Shown in pieces: positions 1-9,501 of a stretch of DNA of 63,283 bases. Below the pieces are notes generated by a model that was not told where the DNA came from, made no database searches, and was given only the letters and a program-made list of their open reading frames with translations. The translations under genes and the position numbers were made by a program. How positions within the stretch are numbered: position 1 is the first letter of the stretch; each line of letters opens with the position of its first letter. This stretch comes from Clostridia bacterium (GTDB lineage: Bacteria; Bacillota; Clostridia; Oscillospirales; Acutalibacteraceae): the NCBI GenBank assembly GCA_017554405.1, contig JAFZIK010000017.1, forward strand, positions 1 through 63,283, given 5' to 3'.

Positions 1-201
1 CGCGTAAAGAACGAGGACGCCTTTACCGCTTCAAAAAATCTTGCAAAACGCGAGGGGATATCGGTCGGCATATCCTCGGGCGCGGCGCTCTTTGCGGCGA
101 TAGAGCTGGCAAGCAGAGCGGAAAATGCCGGCAAAACGGTAATAGCCCTTTTGCCAGACAGCGGCGACAGATACTATTCAACACCGCTTTTTACCGAATA
201 A
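1..201 (+). CDS. cysK: Cysteine synthase A, C-terminal fragment (5' end outside window)
   Basis: The open frame from base 1 to the TAA at 199-201 encodes 66 residues typical of the C-terminus of PLP-dependent O-acetylserine sulfhydrylase, which makes cysteine from O-acetylserine and sulfide. Recognisable parts are a GISVGISSGAAL segment and the closing PDSGDRYYST-LF motif; the serine-glycine stretch is the family's cofactor-proximal loop. The catalytic lysine and substrate loop lie upstream of the window. A strong terminator follows within a few bases, so this is the last gene of its transcript. Cystathionine beta-synthase-like relatives share this tail, so the exact subtype is less certain than the family. 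Confidence 0.88.
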   Translation, partial: RVKNEDAFTASKNLAKREGISVGISSGAALFAAIELASRAENAGKTVIALLPDSGDRYYSTPLFTE

Positions 202-204
202 GTT

Positions 205-240
205 AAAACGGTTTGCACTGTTTAGTGCAAACCGTTTTTT
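205..240. terminator. Rho-independent terminator, probably bidirectional
   Basis: A perfect 14-bp stem (205-218 with 225-238) around a 6-nt loop is followed by a T run on the plus strand and preceded by an A run that serves as U-tract on the minus strand. It closes cysK on the plus strand and lies exactly at the stop codon of the convergent phosphopantetheinyl transferase gene. Confidence 0.9.
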
Positions 241-802
241 ATATTCCGGCAACCGATATTATATAGTTTTTACCGCCTATCTTAAAGTGTTGAGTTTCAA
301 TATACCCGGAGAAGTTTAAAGTATCCGCCCGCGATATTCCGGCGAGTCCCTCCCCCGTTGCCTTAACTATGCTTTCCTTTTTAGTCCACATTTCCAAAAA
401 CCTTTTTTTTGCCCCGGCGGCTTTAAGATCCACATAATCGCGCTCGTTATCGGTAAAATATCTATTGACTATGCGCCGGACCGAGGCTATGCTTATTTTC
501 CTTGAGGCGCGCTCTATATCGACCCCGATCTTTTTTGAGGAAACGTTAAAGCAGAGCGTATCATCTCTTTTTTCGCCCTGACCGCAAGCGGCTACCGCCA
601 CGGCGCCCCCGGTATGGGAATCGGAAAAATCAAAATCCGCTCCCTCGATATATGGCTTGCCGCCTTTAGCGATCTTAATCAAATCGGCGGCGTTTTCAAT
701 ACCGAAGGTATCGTATAAAAGCTTAAAGAGCAGCTTTTTTGCGTCGTTTGAGAGGGCGGCGTTATCGGTCGCAGAGCTTTCAGAGAATCTCAGATATATC
801 AT
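239..802 (-). CDS. 4'-phosphopantetheinyl transferase (Sfp/AcpT superfamily)
   Basis: 187 residues. The protein should move the phosphopantetheine arm of CoA onto a serine of an acyl or peptidyl carrier protein. The two family signatures are present: KIGVDIE in the middle (Mg-binding Asp and Glu) and WTKKESIVKATGEGL near the C-terminus (Mg-binding Glu and CoA-contacting Lys). The start at 802 is chosen because AGGAGG sits 7 bases upstream; a longer frame reaching 886 would begin without a ribosome site. No carrier protein, fatty-acid or NRPS gene is nearby, so the substrate cannot be told. At 187 residues it is shorter than Sfp (about 224), as is common for the AcpS/Sfp hybrids of Clostridia. 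Confidence 0.85.
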   Translation of the reverse strand: MIYLRFSESSATDNAALSNDAKKLLFKLLYDTFGIENAADLIKIAKGGKPYIEGADFDFSDSHTGGAVAVAACGQGEKRDDTLCFNVSSKKIGVDIERASRKISIASVRRIVNRYFTDNERDYVDLKAAGAKKRFLEMWTKKESIVKATGEGLAGISRADTLNFSGYIETQHFKIGGKNYIISVAGI

Positions 803-876
803 TTTTACGCCTCCTTTTATATATTTTTCAGGACAATGCTTGACAAATTTCGACAGTTTAATATAATATAATGTAT

Positions 877-904
877 AAAAAAGCAACCAGCATACGCTGA
901 TTGC
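877..904 (-). terminator. Terminator of tRNA-Thr
   Basis: Read on the minus strand, GCAA and CAGC pair with GCTG and TTGC (one mismatch, 4-nt loop, 883-904), followed by six U from 882 down to 877. It lies directly behind the CCA end of the tRNA. Confidence 0.75.
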
Positions 905-905
905 C

Positions 906-981
906 TGGAGCTGAAGATGGGACTTGAACCCACGACCTGCTGATTACGAATCAGCTGCTCTACCAACTGAGCCACTTCAGC
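906..981 (-). tRNA. tRNA-Thr, anticodon CGT
   Basis: A 76-nt cloverleaf on the minus strand. The acceptor GCTGAAG (981-975) pairs with CTTCAGC (916-910); the D arm, a 7-nt anticodon loop TTCGTAA with CGT in the middle, and a T arm with TTCAAGT loop are all present. The discriminator is U and CCA is encoded in the DNA at 908-906. CGT reads the ACG threonine codon. Confidence 0.95.
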
Positions 982-992
982 GAACATTGGAT

Positions 993-1021
993 ATTATAAC
1001 AACTTTATTATGTTAAGTCAA
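993..1021 (-). promoter_or_regulatory. Promoter of tRNA-Thr
   Basis: Minus-strand TTGACT (1021-1016), 17-bp spacer, perfect TATAAT (998-993). The expected transcription start near 986 is a few bases before the tRNA 5' end. Confidence 0.8.
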
Positions 1022-1038
1022 GTATTTTAGGTGATAAT

Positions 1039-1464
1039 ATGAAAGAAGCTTCAAAACCCCTTAACAAAAGAATATCCACATACAGGAAACTTGCCGGTTA
1101 TACCCAGCAGACCGCGGCGGACGCCCTGGGGATAAAGAAAACCACCTACGCGCGCATGGAACTTCACGGAAACCCGACGCCGGATATGCTGGTTAAGATC
1201 GCAAAGCTTTATAACGTTTCGCCCATGCTGTTACTGTTCGGGATTGACAGTAACAGATTCGAAGATTCAAAACCAGACGATCCACCTATGCGGCTTAGCG
1301 ATAATAATATTAATCTGTTTCGGCCGACCACCGTTACCGAAATAACGCTTACCGTAAACGAAAAGAACTGCATCAAGATATGCCGCAAGCTTTCAAAAGA
1401 ACAGCGAAGCGAAGTAATGGACTTTATCAATAAGCTTTATAACTCAAACAATAAAAAAGGATGA
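1039..1464 (+). CDS. XRE-family helix-turn-helix transcriptional regulator
   Basis: 141 residues. Residues about 9-66 form a Cro/CI-type HTH domain (RISTYRKLAGYTQQTAADAL, then IKKTTYARMELHG as recognition region), so it should bind DNA as a dimer. The remaining 75 residues are polar and resemble no domain I recognise; they may serve dimerisation or sensing. The start ATG at 1039 follows AGGTGAT. It is a single-gene unit closed by the terminator at 1460-1492, divergent from tRNA-Thr. No target can be named. The neighbours give no phage or toxin-antitoxin context. Confidence 0.8.
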   Translation: MKEASKPLNKRISTYRKLAGYTQQTAADALGIKKTTYARMELHGNPTPDMLVKIAKLYNVSPMLLLFGIDSNRFEDSKPDDPPMRLSDNNINLFRPTTVTEITLTVNEKNCIKICRKLSKEQRSEVMDFINKLYNSNNKKG

Positions 1465-1492
1465 TCCGGAATTTACCGGATCATCTTTTTTT
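1460..1492. terminator. Bidirectional terminator between the XRE gene and addA
   Basis: A 10-bp perfect stem (1460-1469 with 1476-1485), 6-nt loop, T run 1486-1492 on the plus strand and A run upstream that acts as U-tract on the minus strand. It ends two convergent transcripts. Confidence 0.88.
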
Positions 1493-4400
1493 AAAGCGTT
1501 ATTTTATCTGAAAGGTGGAAGGAATAGATTATTCTTTCCTTTACGGGCATACCGAATATCTTTTCGCAGGCGACCGAATAGATCTTAAGCTGTTCACCGT
1601 AGGTTTCTGCCAACTCTTCTAACGCGTTTACCCTATCGGTCTTGAAGTCGACCACCACAACGCCGTCCGGTTCGGTAAAGCAAAGGTCTACCGCGCCCTG
1701 AACGATGAATTCTTCGCCTTGCACGTTATCGATACCGTAATACGATACCGGAAGCGACGTTAAAAAGCGCATTTCACGGCGAAGATCGGATGATGCGCAC
1801 ATCCGCGCGAACAGGTCGCTTTGGAAGAAAGCTTTAAGCTTTTCCCTATCGACCGCCGCCGCTTCGTTTTCGGTAAGGCGGTTTTCGTTTACAAGCCGTT
1901 TTATCTCGCTTTCGATATCAGGTTTAGCGGAAAAATCGATAAACTGCATTATTTTATGCGTGGCGGTGCCTCTGCCTGCGGCGGAGAGACCGTCTTTTTC
2001 CATAAATGCCGGTCGGTCGGTCATAGCGAAACGCTCCGCCTCCGCCTTATTTGCCATTGCCGAAACCGATATTTTGGCTGGAACGTTCATTATCGCGTTA
2101 TACGGGTATACGTAACCGGCGTTTTTAAGGATCTCCCCCGTTAATTCCGGATCCGGGAGGGGTTCGGGCGCGGCGATTCCTTCTCCCCTTTGAAGCTTTG
2201 AAGCATCGATAAACCGGACGTTCATGCGGCTGTCGGTGGCTGAAACCTTAACGCTGCACTCGGCGGCGCTTCTTAGTGCCTCGGCATCCGGGTGCATAAG
2301 CGCCGCGGCAAGGATATACTGCGCCGATGATTGCGCCGCCGCTATGAATCCGCCGCCTATCGGGTTTTCGCCGTTATCGGTAGCGGCGGCGGCTTTAAGC
2401 AGGGTCGCCTGGGCGTTTTTAAGGCAGCTTATAAGGCAAAGCTTTTCCTGCGCCCTGGTCATAGCAACGTATAAAAGGCGAAGCCGCTCTTCCGCGATCC
2501 TCTTTTTACTGCTTGCAACCAGCACCTTATGCCCGTAGTTTTCGTATTCCTCGAAGCTTTCGTGATCGTAATACTTAAAGCCGATACCGTATTCTTCGGA
2601 ATAGATGCAGGCGCGGCTCGCATCCTTTTTGTTTATATCAACGCCGAGCCCCGCGACTATGCATATCGGGAATTGCAGTCCCTTGGATTTATGGATGCTT
2701 ATTACTTTAACGCAGTTATCGTCCGCCGATTCAGACGTTTTCGGCGGATCCTCCGTCAGAGCGCTTATATACTGCAAAAAACCGTAAATACCGCCGTTTG
2801 AGTTGCCCGAATATTCCGCCGCCTTTTTCATAAGAAGCATAAGATTCTCGGCTCTGGCGTCGCCGCACGGCAAAGAATAGAACACGTTTATCATATCAGT
2901 CTTATCAAGCACGTAGGAGACAAGACGGTCGAGAGTCAGCATACAGCTCATCCGGCGCATATCCGAAAGGTCATCCAAAAACGCCTTTACCTTGGGGCTT
3001 TTTTCGGCACAGGCGCAAACCGCGGAATAAAGCGGCATACTTCTTTTGCCGGTTCTTATAAGCGCCATTTCTTCAGCCGAGAATCCGTAAAGCGGCGACA
3101 TAAGCACGTTGAGCAGTTCAAGATCGCTATACGGGTCGCTTATGATTTTAAGAAGCGCAAGGGCTATCACGGTTTCGGTGGCGGTTTTAAAGCTGCTGCT
3201 GACGGTGCGCGCCGGTATGCCGCTTGAAACAAGCTGTTCAACAACGGTATCCGCCTTATTTTTGAGCGCGGCAAGCAGAATACAGAAATCGCCGTATTCG
3301 GCGTTACGCAACCCGCCGTTTTTATCCTTTAATATCGCGCCCTGCGCCATCGTTTCCTTAATATATTCGGCGATGGCGAGCGATTCGCTTTGAATGGCGC
3401 TATCCTCGCTTTGATCGTCCACCTTATCAACAACGAGAAAATCGGTTTCGATTATGCCGTTATCGGGGTATTCCGCGGCAGGGTTGAGCTGCTCTGCGCT
3501 ATCGTAAACAAGCGGTCCGACTTCCGGTATCATCAGTTTGCGGAAGAAATAATTGACCGTTTCGCAAATGCCTTTTCGGCTACGGTAATTATCCGAGAGC
3601 AGTATTTTTCTACCGCCCGCGCCTTCCTTTTCATCCGGGTCATAAAAACCGAATAAGTTTTTCTTGTTGAGAAAAATATCCGGATTTGTGCCGCGGAAGG
3701 CATATATGCTCTGCTTAACGTCACCCACAATAAAAAGGTTTTTGCCGCCTCCCGAAAGCAGTTCAAAAAGCATATTCTGCAGGTTGTTTACGTCCTGAAA
3801 CTCATCCACTAGCACTTGATCGTAACGCGAGGTGAGTTCATCCGCGCGGTCGGTTTTTTGGGCGTTGCCGTTTTCATCAACGAAAGCAAACATACCAAGG
3901 GCGATCTGTTCTATTTCGTTAAAGGCGAAAACGTTTTCTTCCTTAAGGCGCTCTGATATTCTTTTATCGAATTCCCTTAAAATGCCGAAAAGCAGTTTTA
4001 CGGCGGGTGAAAAGCGGGATATTTCCGCTTTTATATCCCAGCTCGGCATTGTGAATATATCCTTTAACGCCCTGATATGGTCTGCTATCTTGGCTTTGAT
4101 GTTTTTAAAATCATCACTGCTACCGTTCGGCACGCTGCCGGTCTTAGCCGTGCGCGATAACTCAAAGGCGATATCCCAATCGTTTTTAAGGATCTCGCTT
4201 TCCACGTATTCTACGATCCTTGAGGTGTTTTCGCAAAAAACGGTCGCCTTATCGTGCTTATCCTCGTAAAGCGCTCTTTCGGTGAGGCAAACGATAAGTC
4301 TTTTTGCCGCCGCTATATGCGCAAGCGCGGCCGAAAAAGCAAACCGATACCACGGATGCGCGTTATCAAACGGGATAACGTAAGGTGATTCGAGCGCCTT

Positions 4401-4973
4401 GTAGTATTCTTCGGAAAAGGGCTCGTTTTTTGATAAAACGTAAATCGCATCCAGAAGCGATACAAGGTTTGTTTCATCCTTACTGCAGTTAACGGTCTGC
4501 AAAAGCGCTTTGAGTTCTTCCGTGGGATTTTCAAGATACTCGCCCAAAAGCTCCCTTAAAACCTCCTGCCGCAAAGGCAGCAGCGCCGAATCCTCCGTGA
4601 CCTTAAAATCCGGCTCGATACCGCAGAGCGCGAAATTATCCCTGACAAGTCTTATGCAAAAGGAATCGATAGTGCAGATATCGGCGGTCTTAATTAAATA
4701 CCGCTGGCGGCAAAGAAGTTCGTTTTCCGGGTCTTTTTCAAGCTCCTCATAAAGGCGCGCCTCTATACGGGACAGCATTTCCGCCGCCGCCGCGTTTGTA
4801 AAGGTGACTATAAGCAGGCGATTGGCTAAAACGGGGTTTTCACGGTTTGTAAGCATTTTGATTACCCGCTCAACCAAAACCGCGGTTTTGCCCGAGCCCG
4901 CCGCCGCGGAAACGAGTATACAACCCTTGGCGTCAATGGCATTTTGCTGCGCCGGCGTGGGATCAAACTTCAT
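1491..4973 (-). CDS. addA: ATP-dependent helicase/nuclease subunit A (AddA)
   Basis: 1160 residues, close to the usual AddA length (about 1200). AddA is the UvrD-like helicase plus nuclease subunit of AddAB, which resects double-strand ends for RecA loading. Visible motifs are Q-motif and Walker A (QQNAIDA, then SAAAGSGKT) near residues 8-30, the DEFQD motif II about a third in, GDVKQSIYAFRG, VKVISIHKSKGLQFP, LLYVAMTRAQEKL motif VI, and the C-terminal RecB-type nuclease centre VVVVDFKTDRVN (Asp and Lys). It is encoded downstream of addB with an 11-base overlap, implying translational coupling. Nothing is missing among the key residues. Confidence 0.96.
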   Translation of the reverse strand: MKFDPTPAQQNAIDAKGCILVSAAAGSGKTAVLVERVIKMLTNRENPVLANRLLIVTFTNAAAAEMLSRIEARLYEELEKDPENELLCRQRYLIKTADICTIDSFCIRLVRDNFALCGIEPDFKVTEDSALLPLRQEVLRELLGEYLENPTEELKALLQTVNCSKDETNLVSLLDAIYVLSKNEPFSEEYYKALESPYVIPFDNAHPWYRFAFSAALAHIAAAKRLIVCLTERALYEDKHDKATVFCENTSRIVEYVESEILKNDWDIAFELSRTAKTGSVPNGSSDDFKNIKAKIADHIRALKDIFTMPSWDIKAEISRFSPAVKLLFGILREFDKRISERLKEENVFAFNEIEQIALGMFAFVDENGNAQKTDRADELTSRYDQVLVDEFQDVNNLQNMLFELLSGGGKNLFIVGDVKQSIYAFRGTNPDIFLNKKNLFGFYDPDEKEGAGGRKILLSDNYRSRKGICETVNYFFRKLMIPEVGPLVYDSAEQLNPAAEYPDNGIIETDFLVVDKVDDQSEDSAIQSESLAIAEYIKETMAQGAILKDKNGGLRNAEYGDFCILLAALKNKADTVVEQLVSSGIPARTVSSSFKTATETVIALALLKIISDPYSDLELLNVLMSPLYGFSAEEMALIRTGKRSMPLYSAVCACAEKSPKVKAFLDDLSDMRRMSCMLTLDRLVSYVLDKTDMINVFYSLPCGDARAENLMLLMKKAAEYSGNSNGGIYGFLQYISALTEDPPKTSESADDNCVKVISIHKSKGLQFPICIVAGLGVDINKKDASRACIYSEEYGIGFKYYDHESFEEYENYGHKVLVASSKKRIAEERLRLLYVAMTRAQEKLCLISCLKNAQATLLKAAAATDNGENPIGGGFIAAAQSSAQYILAAALMHPDAEALRSAAECSVKVSATDSRMNVRFIDASKLQRGEGIAAPEPLPDPELTGEILKNAGYVYPYNAIMNVPAKISVSAMANKAEAERFAMTDRPAFMEKDGLSAAGRGTATHKIMQFIDFSAKPDIESEIKRLVNENRLTENEAAAVDREKLKAFFQSDLFARMCASSDLRREMRFLTSLPVSYYGIDNVQGEEFIVQGAVDLCFTEPDGVVVVDFKTDRVNALEELAETYGEQLKIYSVACEKIFGMPVKERIIYSFHLSDKITL

Positions 4974-7900
4974 TCTCGCTCACCTGCTTTCTTATAAGCT
5001 CCATTGCTTCGGTCTTGCTTAACTTCTCGAACGCCGGAGGTTTTTCGTTTTCGATCCTGCATATCGCTTTGAAATCGCAATAATCGCAGGCGGTCTTTTT
5101 GGATGAGGCTACCGGACGCGCGCCGAATCTGCCGTTCGCGATATCCCGCGCGGTGCGGCTGAGTGTTTGCTCAAGGTATCTGAATATCTCCCTAAAATCC
5201 TCGGCGGTGGGCGAATCTTCGTTTATTTTTGATACCTTTTGCCCTATAAACTCACCGCCGCCGCTTTTATCCATGGCGGTTATCAGTTCCTCGGTTTCGG
5301 GCATAAAGCCGTTCATGCCGCCCGGCTTTGATTTATGAGAGCCGATAAGCGAGGCGTTTGAATAGAAAATACCGCCCGGCTCGCCGCCTAAACGTTCATC
5401 GCGGCAGATAGCATAAAGATATATAAGCATCTGAACGTTCTGCCCCGTAAGTATATCGGATAACTCGAAGGTCAGAGCATTTGATTTATAGTCTATTATC
5501 CGAACGTAGCCCTTATACCGGTCAAGGCGGTCTACCTTGCCGGTAAGCTGTGCGGTGACTTCGCCGTCCACCGGGATCGTAAGCGGCGGTATCTCCCCGC
5601 CCTTTCCTATATAAAGCTCGCACTTTTCGGGTTTGAAATCGGATTGCGAGAATTCATCTATAAGTCTGGCGCAAAGGAATTTGAGCGTTTCGGTCATATA
5701 GCGGACCATAAGCTTTAAATGGGGCGTTTGCGCCTCTTTATAGCCCTTGAATGAATCAAGATACTCGTTTACGAGCCGCTCGGTAAGTTCATCCGATTCT
5801 TCTCTTTTTACCTCGCTTATCCTATCCCTTGTTTCCTCTATGAATCTTTGCAGAACGTAATGCAAAAAGGTGCCTGACTGCAAAGGACTGAAGCTTACCT
5901 GCTCCGCCTTTTTGACCGAAAGCGCATACTTACAAAAATACCTGAATGCGCATTTGTTATACTCTTCAAGCTTTGAAGCCGAAAGGGCTATGTTTTTGCC
6001 TACAAGCCCTATCGCCGTTTCGCGCGGTATATCAAACTGCGGTCTGTTTACACTCTCGCACGCCGATAAGACCTTATCCTTATAATCGGCGTTTTCTGAG
6101 AGCGCCGACTTTAAGGTGGCGTGATCGGAACTATCCTTATCGGCGCGGCAGAACCTTGAATAGGCGCAGTCGAGGGTCTCGGGGAGATTTGCAGGCTTCA
6201 GCTTATCCGGCTCGTTTAAAACGGTAACGCCGAATTGGCCTACAAGCTTTTTAAGAAAATACGCCGGCTCGCCCGCGCGGGCGTTATAGGAAATAAACAC
6301 CTTTTTATCGGCGCAGCAAACGCAGTTGTAAACGAGCATATCCTCGTCAACGGCGGAACGCACCGAGCAATCGGATATTTCAATGCCCTTATCTATAAGC
6401 TTTCCTATCTCCGAAACCGCGAAAATGCCGCTTGCCTGCGGCGCGCGCGGGAATATGCCCTGATTCGCGCCGAGTATAAAAACATAGGAAGGTCTTGAGG
6501 GCTGTATACGCTCCGCCGAGCCGAAGGTCACCTCATCCACCATTTGAGGTATAACGCCCACGCTCTCGCAGCCCACAGAGTTTTTGAATGCCTCCAGAAA
6601 CTCCGCCGGCGATACGTCGCTTTCAAGGCAGCGGACCAGAGAATCGAGTATTTTCATAACCTTTGAATAGGCGGTAACTATGCTCTCGGATAAAACGGTA
6701 TCGCTGCTGTTTTTGAATTTTTCCGAAATGCCGATAAAGCTATCCTTTACGCTTTCAAGCAAAGCTACGGTCGCTTTTGCCATATTGCGGGCGCCGCCGC
6801 GGAAAGCGGAGGTGAAGTTAAGTATCGGCTCAAGCGCCTTAAGGCGGAGTTGGTTTACCCGCGCGATAGCGGCATTTATTTCTTCTTCGCTTCGCCCGCC
6901 GCCGTCGATGCCCGCGGGGTCCATATTCCATTCCTTTTTCCAGGCCTCGCCGTCGATATTCCATATATAAGCATAGTTTTCAAGCTCGCTTATCTCCTCT
7001 TGGCTTAGGAAATTCACGCCGCATTTATGAAAACGCAAGAGCTTTTCGGTAGTTATCCTGCCTGAAAGCTCCATAGCCGTAACGGCGGCGGTCACCGGCG
7101 GAAATGATTTGAGCGGTTCTCTCTTATCCGAAAAACAGCGAACGCCGTTTTTGGCGAATGCCACCGATAGGACCTGCTCGTAATCCTCGGCGTTGCGGGC
7201 TATCACCGTAAAATCATTGTATCTCGCGCCGGTTTGCCGCACTATCCTTCTTATGTTTCTTGCCGCAAACTGCGCCTCATCGTAGACCGTTTCGGCGCGG
7301 CAGACGGTTAGTGCCTCGCCCGACTGTTTTTCGGTTTTGCTAAGGCACATATACTCTTCAACGGCGGCGATCCCTTCGGATACGTATTTGCCGCTTTCAA
7401 GGATAATATCCTCGCCGTGGCGGACGCCCTGCTTATCTGCGAGCGCCGATATGCGGTTTTTTGCCCTTCTTATGTTGGCAAAAAGCCCAAGCGTTCCCTT
7501 TTCGCAGGGGTTTTCGCAAAATGAAACGAAAAGATCGCCAGCGGCGGATAAAATACGGTCGATTATCCTATACTGCTGACCCGTAAAGCCGCCGAAGGAA
7601 TCGATAAACACCGGTCTGCCCGAGAAATAATCGCAATCGGCGAGGGTGTTATAAAGCCGTGTTAGTCTATCGCACGAATCCGGGAATTTTTCCGCCATAA
7701 GGTCGTTATAGGCAGCGTATATAAGGGCGGCGTCAAGCAGTTTTCTTTTTAAAACGCTATCTTCAAAGCTGCCGGCGACCTCGATGATATCCGCGGGAGA
7801 TACCGCGTTCATAATAAACTCGTTTACGGTGTTCAGCATCATATCGGTAAAACCGGGTGAAAGCGAGTATTTACCGAAATATTTAAGCTCTTTTTTGACC

Positions 7901-8193
7901 GAACGCATGGCGGTGTTCATAATGATTATCTTATCGGGATCGGATAAAGGTTCGCCCGCGCCGCCGCCCGCGATATTTTCTATTTCATCGCAAAGACGGC
8001 TGAAGCTTAAAACCTTTACCTTTTGCGCATCGCACTCGCCCAAAAGCGAAAGTATGCGTTTTTCGCTCTCGAACGAAAACTGCTCTGGTATTATAAGCAC
8101 GGGGGCTTCCCCGCGCCTGACGCGGTCGGCTATCATCCGGCAGACCTTATAGGACTTGCCGCTTGACGCGCGACCGAGGATAAAAGTAAGCAT
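4963..8193 (-). CDS. addB: ATP-dependent helicase/nuclease subunit B (AddB)
   Basis: 1076 residues, partner of AddA; in the family it recognises Chi, carries one nuclease centre and no active helicase. Walker A GRASSGKS is at residues about 6-13. The Fe-S cluster cysteines are present: one in NKCAFRYF in the C-terminal third and three in ACDYCDFKAIC near the end. The RecB nuclease motif is RIIDYKS. The start at 8193 is chosen because GGAGGTGG precedes that ATG and because the promoter at 8213-8241 starts transcription only about 13 bases upstream; an 18-residue longer frame would start upstream of that transcription start. Confidence 0.95.
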   Translation of the reverse strand: MLTFILGRASSGKSYKVCRMIADRVRRGEAPVLIIPEQFSFESEKRILSLLGECDAQKVKVLSFSRLCDEIENIAGGGAGEPLSDPDKIIIMNTAMRSVKKELKYFGKYSLSPGFTDMMLNTVNEFIMNAVSPADIIEVAGSFEDSVLKRKLLDAALIYAAYNDLMAEKFPDSCDRLTRLYNTLADCDYFSGRPVFIDSFGGFTGQQYRIIDRILSAAGDLFVSFCENPCEKGTLGLFANIRRAKNRISALADKQGVRHGEDIILESGKYVSEGIAAVEEYMCLSKTEKQSGEALTVCRAETVYDEAQFAARNIRRIVRQTGARYNDFTVIARNAEDYEQVLSVAFAKNGVRCFSDKREPLKSFPPVTAAVTAMELSGRITTEKLLRFHKCGVNFLSQEEISELENYAYIWNIDGEAWKKEWNMDPAGIDGGGRSEEEINAAIARVNQLRLKALEPILNFTSAFRGGARNMAKATVALLESVKDSFIGISEKFKNSSDTVLSESIVTAYSKVMKILDSLVRCLESDVSPAEFLEAFKNSVGCESVGVIPQMVDEVTFGSAERIQPSRPSYVFILGANQGIFPRAPQASGIFAVSEIGKLIDKGIEISDCSVRSAVDEDMLVYNCVCCADKKVFISYNARAGEPAYFLKKLVGQFGVTVLNEPDKLKPANLPETLDCAYSRFCRADKDSSDHATLKSALSENADYKDKVLSACESVNRPQFDIPRETAIGLVGKNIALSASKLEEYNKCAFRYFCKYALSVKKAEQVSFSPLQSGTFLHYVLQRFIEETRDRISEVKREESDELTERLVNEYLDSFKGYKEAQTPHLKLMVRYMTETLKFLCARLIDEFSQSDFKPEKCELYIGKGGEIPPLTIPVDGEVTAQLTGKVDRLDRYKGYVRIIDYKSNALTFELSDILTGQNVQMLIYLYAICRDERLGGEPGGIFYSNASLIGSHKSKPGGMNGFMPETEELITAMDKSGGGEFIGQKVSKINEDSPTAEDFREIFRYLEQTLSRTARDIANGRFGARPVASSKKTACDYCDFKAICRIENEKPPAFEKLSKTEAMELIRKQVSENEV

Positions 8194-8212
8194 TATCCCA
8201 CCTCCAAAGTGC

Positions 8213-8241
8213 ATTATACCGTAATCGGTGTCCCCTTTAAA
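8213..8241 (-). promoter_or_regulatory. Promoter of addBA
   Basis: Minus-strand TTTAAA (8241-8236), 17-bp spacer, perfect TATAAT (8218-8213). It leaves a very short leader containing only the ribosome site of addB. The -35 overlaps the small palindrome CCTTTAAAGG. Confidence 0.75.
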
Positions 8242-8247
8242 GGACAC

Positions 8248-8275
8248 AAAAAGGCAGAAGCAAAATGCCTCTGCC
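8248..8275 (-). terminator. Terminator of the thyX-to-U32 operon
   Basis: A 9-bp stem (8275-8267 with 8261-8253, one G-U pair), 5-nt loop, then a U run from 8252 to 8248 on the minus strand. It separates the U32 gene from the addBA promoter. Confidence 0.85.
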
Positions 8276-8280
8276 GAAAA

Positions 8281-9501
8281 TCATGCTTTCATACGAAGCA
8301 TTGAACCTGTTTTGATCTCACGCGAAAAGGGTATTTTTACGATCATCATGGGGCTGTTGGCGGATTCTATCGCGTTACCGCCTTTATCGTAGATAACTTC
8401 AGCCGCAACAGGAAACGGCTTGCTGCCCGCTTCAAGGCAATCGAGCACCGTTCCGCTTGAAAACTTATTTTTAAGGATCGCCGTAACGCAACCGTTTTCA
8501 TAACCCGTTACTACCGCCGCAACGTTATAATCCCTTATATATCCGGCGCTTTCGTAGGTCTGCGCGTTTTGGGGCGCGCCGAAATAAAACCCGGTAGAAT
8601 ATGCGCGGTGGCTGATTTTGTTAAGCTCTTCGGTCACCCAATCGGGCAGGCGCCAATCTTCATTTGCGCTTTTAAGACTGTCAAGGGCGCCGCGATAGGC
8701 GTTTGCCGTTACCGCAACGTAATAATCCGACTTTGCCCTGCCCTCGATCTTTATACTGCTTATCCCCGCCTGCGCCATTTTATCGAGATAAGGCGCCATA
8801 CACATATCGTTTGCGTTGAGGATATACGTTCCCTTTTCGGTTTCGGTGATATCGTAATACTGACCGGGGCGCTTTTCCTCCATAAGGGAATAGCTCCACC
8901 GGCAGGGCTGCGCGCAATCGCCGCGGTTGGCGTCACGCCCCGTCATATAGCTTGAAAGCAGACATCTTGCCGAAAACGAAACGCACATGGCGCCATGGGC
9001 AAACGCCTCGATCTCAAGCTCATCGGGTGTGTTTTCTCTTATATACTTTATTTCCTCAAGCGAAAGCTCGCGCGCTAAAACCACCCTTTTTGCGCCCATT
9101 TTATAAAACTCACAGGCGGTGGCGCTGTTTACTATGCCCGATTGCACCGAAACGTGTATCTCGCAGTTCGGCGCATACTGCCGGGCAAGCGCGATAGTGC
9201 CGATATCCGAGGCGATAACGGCATCCACACCGGCGCCGTTTAAAAACTCAAGAAACTGCGGCAGGCGCGCCATTTCGCCGTCATGCGGAACGGTGTTGCA
9301 GGTAACGTGGACCCGCACACCGCGGCTGTGGGCATATTCCACGCCGGCGGAGATATCATCCTTGCTGAATTTCGCCGCGGCGGTGCGCATACCGAATTCC
9401 TCACCCGCTATGTATACAGCGTCCGCGCCGAAATCCACCGCGGTCTTAAGGCGTTCAAGATCGCCCGCGGGGCATAAAAGCTCGGGTATTTTAATCTTCA
9501 T
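8281..9501 (-). CDS. U32 family protein, TrhP-like tRNA/rRNA hydroxylation protein
   Basis: 406 residues. Family U32 was named as collagenase-like peptidase, but members such as E. coli RlhA and TrhP and B. subtilis TrhP1/TrhP2 hydroxylate rRNA or tRNA uridine/cytidine with prephenate-dependent chemistry. The signature is clear: EAFAHGAMCVSFSARC followed by GDCAQPCRW, giving the conserved cysteines. The start overlaps the end of mltG by 11 bases. The mltG-U32 order is the same as in B. subtilis mltG(yrrL)-trmR-trhP1-trhP2, minus the methyltransferase and the second U32 gene. The tRNA-hydroxylation role is inferred from context and family, so no symbol is given. Confidence 0.85.
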   Translation of the reverse strand: MKIKIPELLCPAGDLERLKTAVDFGADAVYIAGEEFGMRTAAAKFSKDDISAGVEYAHSRGVRVHVTCNTVPHDGEMARLPQFLEFLNGAGVDAVIASDIGTIALARQYAPNCEIHVSVQSGIVNSATACEFYKMGAKRVVLARELSLEEIKYIRENTPDELEIEAFAHGAMCVSFSARCLLSSYMTGRDANRGDCAQPCRWSYSLMEEKRPGQYYDITETEKGTYILNANDMCMAPYLDKMAQAGISSIKIEGRAKSDYYVAVTANAYRGALDSLKSANEDWRLPDWVTEELNKISHRAYSTGFYFGAPQNAQTYESAGYIRDYNVAAVVTGYENGCVTAILKNKFSSGTVLDCLEAGSKPFPVAAEVIYDKGGNAIESANSPMMIVKIPFSREIKTGSMLRMKA

